Below, piece after piece: positions 7,071 through 9,869 of a stretch of DNA of 9,869 bases (its first letter is position 1; each line of letters starts with the position of its first letter). The stretch spans positions 1-9,869 of the forward strand of contig JBBQAM010000088.1 of NCBI GenBank assembly GCA_038316335.1. The letters are read 5' to 3'. A program made the position numbers and the translations under genes. The notes beneath the pieces are model-generated. The model ran no database searches. It had not been told where the DNA came from and saw nothing but the letters and a program-made list of their open reading frames with translations. Origin of the DNA: JALHST01 sp038316335. GTDB taxonomy: Bacteria > Bacteroidota > Bacteroidia > Flavobacteriales > Flavobacteriaceae.

Positions 7071-7673
7071 TTATTGTAGCATCATGGCAATGACCGGACG
7101 CGTTTTTTCGAGTTCTGCCAAATCAAGCTGTAAGCCAAGCGGTCCTAATTGTTGCTGTAGCATTTCATAGATGGATTTGATTTCTGCAAATGGTCCCATC
7201 ACGGTCTCCCGGGCGGTTGCTCCAAAGTTGTTTTTTGTGGTCTTGTCTACTTTGGCATCTATAAGCATCTGTACAATCTCTATACGGCAAAAGAATGCAG
7301 CTACATGGAGTGCAGTAGAACCATCATTGTTTTTAAGGCGTAAATCAGCCCCCGCATCAATGAGCACTTTGGCGATATCGTTTTTTCCAAAACTTGCAGC
7401 GGTGATTAAAGGAGTAGAACCACTCATGGCATCTTTCTTGTTAATATCGGTCCCAGCTTCAATATGCTGTTTTACAGCTTCTAGATTGCCCGATAACACG
7501 GCCATTTGAAGATCTATAATTGGTTTTTCTATAACCGCCTGAGCTTTGACTTTTATATCCGCTTGTTCTTTTGACGCGGTACCCGACTGACCGCAGGCAG
7601 ATGTCAATAAAACAAGGGCAAGGGAAATGTTTACGAGGCTCTTCAAATAATTAATTCTAAATGTTTTACTCAT
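7071..7673 (-). CDS. Ankyrin-repeat lipoprotein
   Basis: A 200-residue protein when started at the ATG at 7673. It has a basic N-terminus, a hydrophobic stretch (about 13-24) and a lipobox L-T-S-A-C27, so it should be exported and lipidated at Cys27, with a G-Q-S-G linker. Four ankyrin units follow: about 52-82, 84-115 (S-T-P-L-I-T-A-A), 117-149 (S-T-A-L-H-V-A-A) and a degenerate one at 150-172. The C-terminal tail (175-200) is a helix with E-K-T-R-P-V-I-A. Ankyrin repeats bind proteins, so this is probably an envelope protein-interaction lipoprotein, not an enzyme. The frame is open from an earlier ATG at 7721, inside leader copy B, but that would give a 42-residue region before the lipobox, too long for a signal, so I prefer 7673. 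The sequence just before 7673 resembles that before the second 37-codon ORF. Confidence 0.88.
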   Translation of the reverse strand: MSKTFRINYLKSLVNISLALVLLTSACGQSGTASKEQADIKVKAQAVIEKPIIDLQMAVLSGNLEAVKQHIEAGTDINKKDAMSGSTPLITAASFGKNDIAKVLIDAGADLRLKNNDGSTALHVAAFFCRIEIVQMLIDAKVDKTTKNNFGATARETVMGPFAEIKSIYEMLQQQLGPLGLQLDLAELEKTRPVIAMMLQ

Positions 7674-7714
7674 GACTATGTTATTTAATTTTAATAGGTA
7701 TTCGTGAATCTTTG

Positions 7715-7805
7715 ATTTCATGATTTTAGTTTTTAAATTGTTTGTTATAATTTTTTTGTTAAAAAGTTTCTATAGAATTTAAAGTAAACCCTATGAGCTG
7801 TGCGG
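7715..7805 (-). repeat. Leader repeat copy B (upstream of ankyrin gene)
   Basis: This 91-bp segment matches 8241-8332 in the same orientation. Read on the minus strand, both copies begin with C-C-G-C-A-Y-A-G-C-T-C-A-T-A-G-G and end in T-A-A-A-A-T-C-A-T-G-A-A-A-T. The two ends are nearly identical (27/28 bases at one end and 14/15 at the other); the middle has diverged with a one-base length change. It covers the upstream region of the ankyrin gene, so it probably contains promoter or untranslated-leader functions. Confidence 0.8.
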
Positions 7806-7831
7806 AGAACTATATTAATTGCTCCACAAAG

Positions 7832-7863
7832 AAGGGATAGACTTTGATGAGGGCCTACCCCTT
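7832..7863 (-). terminator. Hairpin between second small ORF and ankyrin leader, possible terminator or attenuator
   Basis: Arms 7832-7840 and 7855-7863 pair over nine bases around a 14-base loop. On minus-strand RNA all nine pair (one G-U); on the plus strand one pair becomes an A-C mismatch, so the minus-strand reading is better. It is followed on the minus strand by a short C-T-T-T-G, not a strong T run, so full termination is uncertain. It lies 26 bp after the stop of the second 37-codon ORF and before the ankyrin leader, where partial termination would make sense. Confidence 0.35.
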
Positions 7864-7888
7864 TTTCTAACCCTATGAAGTAGGATTC

Positions 7889-8002
7889 TTAATGAAGGTA
7901 CTGTCTCGATTCGGCCCAACGGATTCTCTTACTGTCCTTTAAGTAGGTGAAGAAAGTGAACCTACTAGATTCCGTTGGCGATTGATTGATGAACGTTTTC
8001 AT
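7889..8002 (-). CDS. Small ORF 2, 37-residue cationic peptide of unknown function
   Basis: ATG at 8002 to TAA at 7889, 37 codons, hand-translated. It is not a known family to me. Its main support is a same-length paralogue just upstream (8044-8157) that aligns without gaps and shares 12 of 37 residues: M1, K2, I5, T10, E11, S12, F18, K25, R26, W29, A30 and R33. The peptide has seven Lys/Arg against three acidic residues, no Cys, and no membrane helix or export signal. Its AT-rich upstream stretch ending in A-A-A-T-A-A-C-A-G-T-C-A-T-G resembles the stretch before the ankyrin start (7673). A real translated gene, a recent remnant of a larger gene or a regulatory leader peptide are all possible; the conserved spacing favours a real peptide. 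Confidence 0.5.
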   Translation of the reverse strand: MKTFINQSPTESSRFTFFTYLKDSKRIRWAESRQYLH

Positions 8003-8043
8003 GACTGTTATTTAATTTGATTACTATTTATTTTAAACCTTGA

Positions 8044-8157
8044 TTAGCGGTTAAAGTTTCTGTATTGCGCCCATTGGGTTCTCTTGCATCCCCCAAAGGA
8101 TGAGAAGTACTGTCCTGTTTTAGATTCCGTTGCTGTTCTTGTGATTGATGCTTTCAT
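8044..8157 (-). CDS. Small ORF 1, 37-residue cationic peptide paralogous to small ORF 2
   Basis: ATG at 8157 to TAA at 8044, 37 codons, ending 41 bp before the start of its paralogue. About 58% of bases agree by my count, with exact blocks A-C-G-G-A-A-T-C-T (codons 10-12) and A-A-G-A-G-A (codons 25-26). Key features are T-E-S at 10-12, a single Cys24 (Ser in the paralogue), K25-R26, and W29-A30-x-x-R33. Seven Lys/Arg against one acidic residue make it strongly basic. There is no signal peptide or membrane segment. It is the first candidate gene after leader copy A and the putative operator, divergent from the regulator at 8483, so it is the best candidate for that regulator's target. The function is unrecognised. 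Confidence 0.5.
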   Translation of the reverse strand: MKASITRTATESKTGQYFSSFGGCKRTQWAQYRNFNR

Positions 8158-8185
8158 TTGATATTGTTTATTTGTTGTTAATAGG

Positions 8186-8242
8186 TCAAATGGAATTCGC
8201 CATGATATATTCTGGCAGAATTTGCCTTTTACGATGGCTCAT
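8186..8242 (-). CDS. Possible 18-codon leader ORF
   Basis: An ATG at 8242 opens an 18-residue basic ORF ending in TGA at 8186, between leader copy A and small ORF 1. It overlaps the stop of a two-codon ORF (ATG-AAA-TGA from 8247), the place where leader copy B instead reads on into the ankyrin frame. No paralogue supports it, so it may be chance; it could equally be the inserted segment that separates leader A from its downstream ORF. Confidence 0.18.
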   Translation of the reverse strand: MSHRKRQILPEYIMANSI

Positions 8243-8332
8243 TTCATGATTTTAATTTTTAAATTGTTGTTATTAATTTTTGTTGGTACAAAGGTGCAAT
8301 AGAACCTGATGCAACACCTATGAGCTATGCGG
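8241..8332 (-). repeat. Leader repeat copy A (upstream of small ORFs)
   Basis: This 92-bp segment matches 7715-7805. It lies directly upstream of small ORF 1 and about 30 bp downstream (minus strand) of the 20-bp-period direct repeats. Because the same leader precedes both the small-ORF pair and the ankyrin gene, it probably supplies the promoter and 5' untranslated region to each. The central part contains C-A-C-C-T-T-T-G, a weak match to the Bacteroidota TAnnTTTG promoter element. Confidence 0.8.
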
Positions 8333-8361
8333 CCGAATATATCAAGTTTCGGGAGGTGATA

Positions 8362-8396
8362 CAAATTATGGCGCAAGCATAGCAATTATGACGCAA
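8362..8396. promoter_or_regulatory. Tandem direct repeat, candidate AraC-type operator
   Basis: A-A-T-T-A-T-G-R-C-G-C-A-A occurs at 8364-8376 and again at 8384-8396, differing only at R (G then A), with an exact 20-bp period. A weaker third match lies at about 8404-8416. AraC-family proteins bind direct half-sites about two helical turns apart, so the spacing fits. The site sits between the divergent regulator (start 8483) and the small ORFs (leader from 8332), where it could control both. Confidence 0.55.
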
Positions 8397-8482
8397 AAGA
8401 TGATTTTCACACAAAATATGAGACCGTTGGGGGACGGCATCTTTCTTTTCATTTTTCTAACTTAGTGCCTGTAAGAAAAAAT

Positions 8483-9869
8483 ATGGATAATACATCATCC
8501 CATACGTCAAACTTTCTTGAACAAGCGAAGGCCCTGATTCTAGAGAATTTAGCGAACGAACAGTTTGGTGTTTCTGAACTAGCGGAAGCTATGAACATGA
8601 GCCGTTCAAATCTGCTTCGAAAAATCAAGAAACAAAACCAGCTTTCCGCGAGCCAATTCATTCGACAGGTCCGCTTAGAAAAAGGAATGGAGTTGCTTAA
8701 GCAGACTTCACTGACCGTTTCTGAGATTTCGTATCAAGTAGGTTTTGGAAGCACCTCTTATTTCATTAAATGTTTTCGGGAACAGTACGGCTATCCCCCT
8801 GGTGAACTTGGAAAAGGTAACCTAAAGGCTGAAGGGGAAGAGGCTATTGTTAAGACTACTTTCTTAAAACAATACCGATGGCCGGTCATAGGTTCGGTAG
8901 CGATAACGATCTTGGTTGTAGGCTTCTTGCTTTTCAGTAAAAAGGATGCAGTAAAGGCGTTTAACGTTGAAAAGTCGATAGCCGTATTGCCCTTCAAAAA
9001 TGAGAGTGCCGATTCAACCAATGTTTATTTCATCAACGGACTCATGGAATCGACCTTGACCAATTTGCAAAAGATCGAAGACTTTAGGGTCGTCAGCCGG
9101 ACATCGGCAGAAAGATACGGCAACACCAAAAGGAGCATTCCCGAGATAGCAAAAGAACTCAATGTCAATTATCTGGTGGAGGGTAGTGGCCAGCGGGTGG
9201 GGGATCAGGTTTTACTGAATATCCAATTGATTGAAGCCTCGACCGACAGGCCTATTTGGGCGGAGCAGTATAGCCGCGAAGTGGTCGATGTATTTGCGCT
9301 GCAGAAGGAAGTGGCCAGGCAAATCGCAGATGCCGTCGCGGCAACTGTAACGCCGGCCGAATTAGCTCAAATTGAAAAAGCCCCCACTGAAAATCTAAAG
9401 GCGTATGATTACTACCTCCAGGCACTTGACCCTTTTCATACAAGGACCAAAACGGGCTTGGAAAAAGCTATTGCGTTATTTGAGAAGGCGATCGAGTTGG
9501 ATCCACAATTCTCCCTAGCCTATGCCAATGTGGCCATATCGTATTACTTTCTCGACACAGACCAGAAACAAAAACTATATACCGAACGGATCAACAACTT
9601 TGCGGACAAGGCCCTCCTTTACGATTCCAAATCTGCTGAAAGCCTCATCGCCAAGGCACTTTACTATATGCAAAACGGGGAGTATAAATTGGCATTGCCA
9701 CATCTTGAGAAGGCGCTGGAGTATAATCCTAACTCATCGGATGTGGTTCAGATGCTAGCGGTTTTATATGCTGACGCCGTTCCCAATACCGGCAAATACC
9801 TGGAGTATGCTTTGAAAGGCATTGAGCTCGATATTGCCGCCAAGGATTCCATCACCAAAAGCTATATCT
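8483..9869 (+). CDS. Membrane-bound AraC-type regulator with TolB/FlgO-like and TPR domains (C-terminus cut)
   Basis: The frame is open from the ATG at 8483 to the right edge: 462 codons with no stop. Residues 13-108 form an AraC-type DNA-binding domain with two helix-turn-helix units; the second carries the family signature G87-F-x-S-T-S-Y-F-x-K-x-F-R ... G-Y-P-P-G. A basic flank precedes one membrane helix at about 133-151. Residues 163-290 (S-I-A-V-L-P-F-K-N ... F-I-N-G-L ... Y-L-V-E-G-S) are the TolB-N/FlgO-like domain often found in adenylate cyclase-like and AraC proteins of Bacteroidota. TPR helices follow from about 305 to 450. With DNA binding at the cytoplasmic end and the TPR side outside, this resembles CadC/ToxR one-component sensors. 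It probably senses an envelope signal and controls the divergent genes. The start context (A-rich, no strong ribosome site) is usual for the phylum. Confidence 0.93.
   Translation, partial: MDNTSSHTSNFLEQAKALILENLANEQFGVSELAEAMNMSRSNLLRKIKKQNQLSASQFIRQVRLEKGMELLKQTSLTVSEISYQVGFGSTSYFIKCFREQYGYPPGELGKGNLKAEGEEAIVKTTFLKQYRWPVIGSVAITILVVGFLLFSKKDAVKAFNVEKSIAVLPFKNESADSTNVYFINGLMESTLTNLQKIEDFRVVSRTSAERYGNTKRSIPEIAKELNVNYLVEGSGQRVGDQVLLNIQLIEASTDRPIWAEQYSREVVDVFALQKEVARQIADAVAATVTPAELAQIEKAPTENLKAYDYYLQALDPFHTRTKTGLEKAIALFEKAIELDPQFSLAYANVAISYYFLDTDQKQKLYTERINNFADKALLYDSKSAESLIAKALYYMQNGEYKLALPHLEKALEYNPNSSDVVQMLAVLYADAVPNTGKYLEYALKGIELDIAAKDSITKSYI

Noticed and set aside
7674..7721. Start of the ankyrin gene at the ATG at 7721
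   Set aside because: It places the lipobox Cys 43 residues in, too far for a lipoprotein signal. It remains open as a regulatory upstream start because it lies in leader copy B.
8362..8416. The 20-bp-period repeats as the start of a CRISPR array
   Set aside because: Units are only about 13 bases with about 7-base gaps and at most three copies, and no cas genes are present; an operator fits better.
8417..8482. A canonical Bacteroidota promoter (TTG ... TAnnTTTG) for the regulator
   Set aside because: I could not find both elements at the right spacing upstream of 8483, so I list no promoter there.
8449..9021. Minus-strand open frames opposite the regulator (8449-8661 and 8791-9021)
   Set aside because: They are antisense to a well-supported AraC-TPR coding sequence and show no family motifs.

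Overview
The window looks like chromosomal DNA from a marine-type flavobacterium (Bacteroidota, probably Flavobacteriaceae). The reasons are moderate A+T richness, A-rich start contexts without strong Shine-Dalgarno sequences, and lineage-typical families: DUF6090, DUF4386, DUF6326, and an AraC-HTH / membrane / TolB-FlgO-like / TPR regulator. No rRNA, tRNA, CRISPR array, transposase or phage gene is visible.

Layout. Everything from 1 to about 8250 is transcribed on the minus strand. The only plus-strand gene is the regulator at 8483-9869, which runs off the right edge. In minus-strand transcription order the genes are: two tandem, mutually similar 37-codon small ORFs (8157-8044 and 8002-7889); an ankyrin-repeat lipoprotein (7673-7071); a membrane acyltransferase-3 protein (7048-5954); a zinc-independent MDR oxidoreductase (5885-4947); a DUF6090 protein (4922-4158); serine hydrolase B (4118-3060); a truncated DUF6326 copy (2995-2861); serine hydrolase A (2847-1564); full-length DUF6326 (1514-1104); DUF4386 (1093-410); and the start of lipoprotein serine hydrolase C (356-1, cut by the left edge). 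Gaps are short (about 10-70 bp), so much of this could be co-transcribed, although the sequence does not prove one operon.

The two most interesting regions are the right-hand divergent locus and the left-hand repeat. On the right, a regulator with an N-terminal AraC-type DNA-binding domain, one membrane helix, then TolB/FlgO-like and TPR regions (a CadC/ToxR-like one-component layout) faces a roughly 760-bp stretch with no long gene. That stretch holds a 20-bp-period direct repeat that could be the operator, two copies of a roughly 91-bp leader (one before the small ORFs, one before the ankyrin gene), two homologous cationic 37-residue ORFs, and a hairpin before the ankyrin gene. I infer a regulator-controlled module of small peptides plus a surface ankyrin lipoprotein, function unknown.

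On the left, a 151-bp direct repeat (136/151 identical by my count, no gaps) covering the 5' end and upstream of DUF6326 flanks serine hydrolase A. This suggests that gene A was added by an insertion or recombination that rebuilt DUF6326 and left a 35-codon stump. The DNA left of about 3045 also looks more A+T-rich than the DNA to its right.
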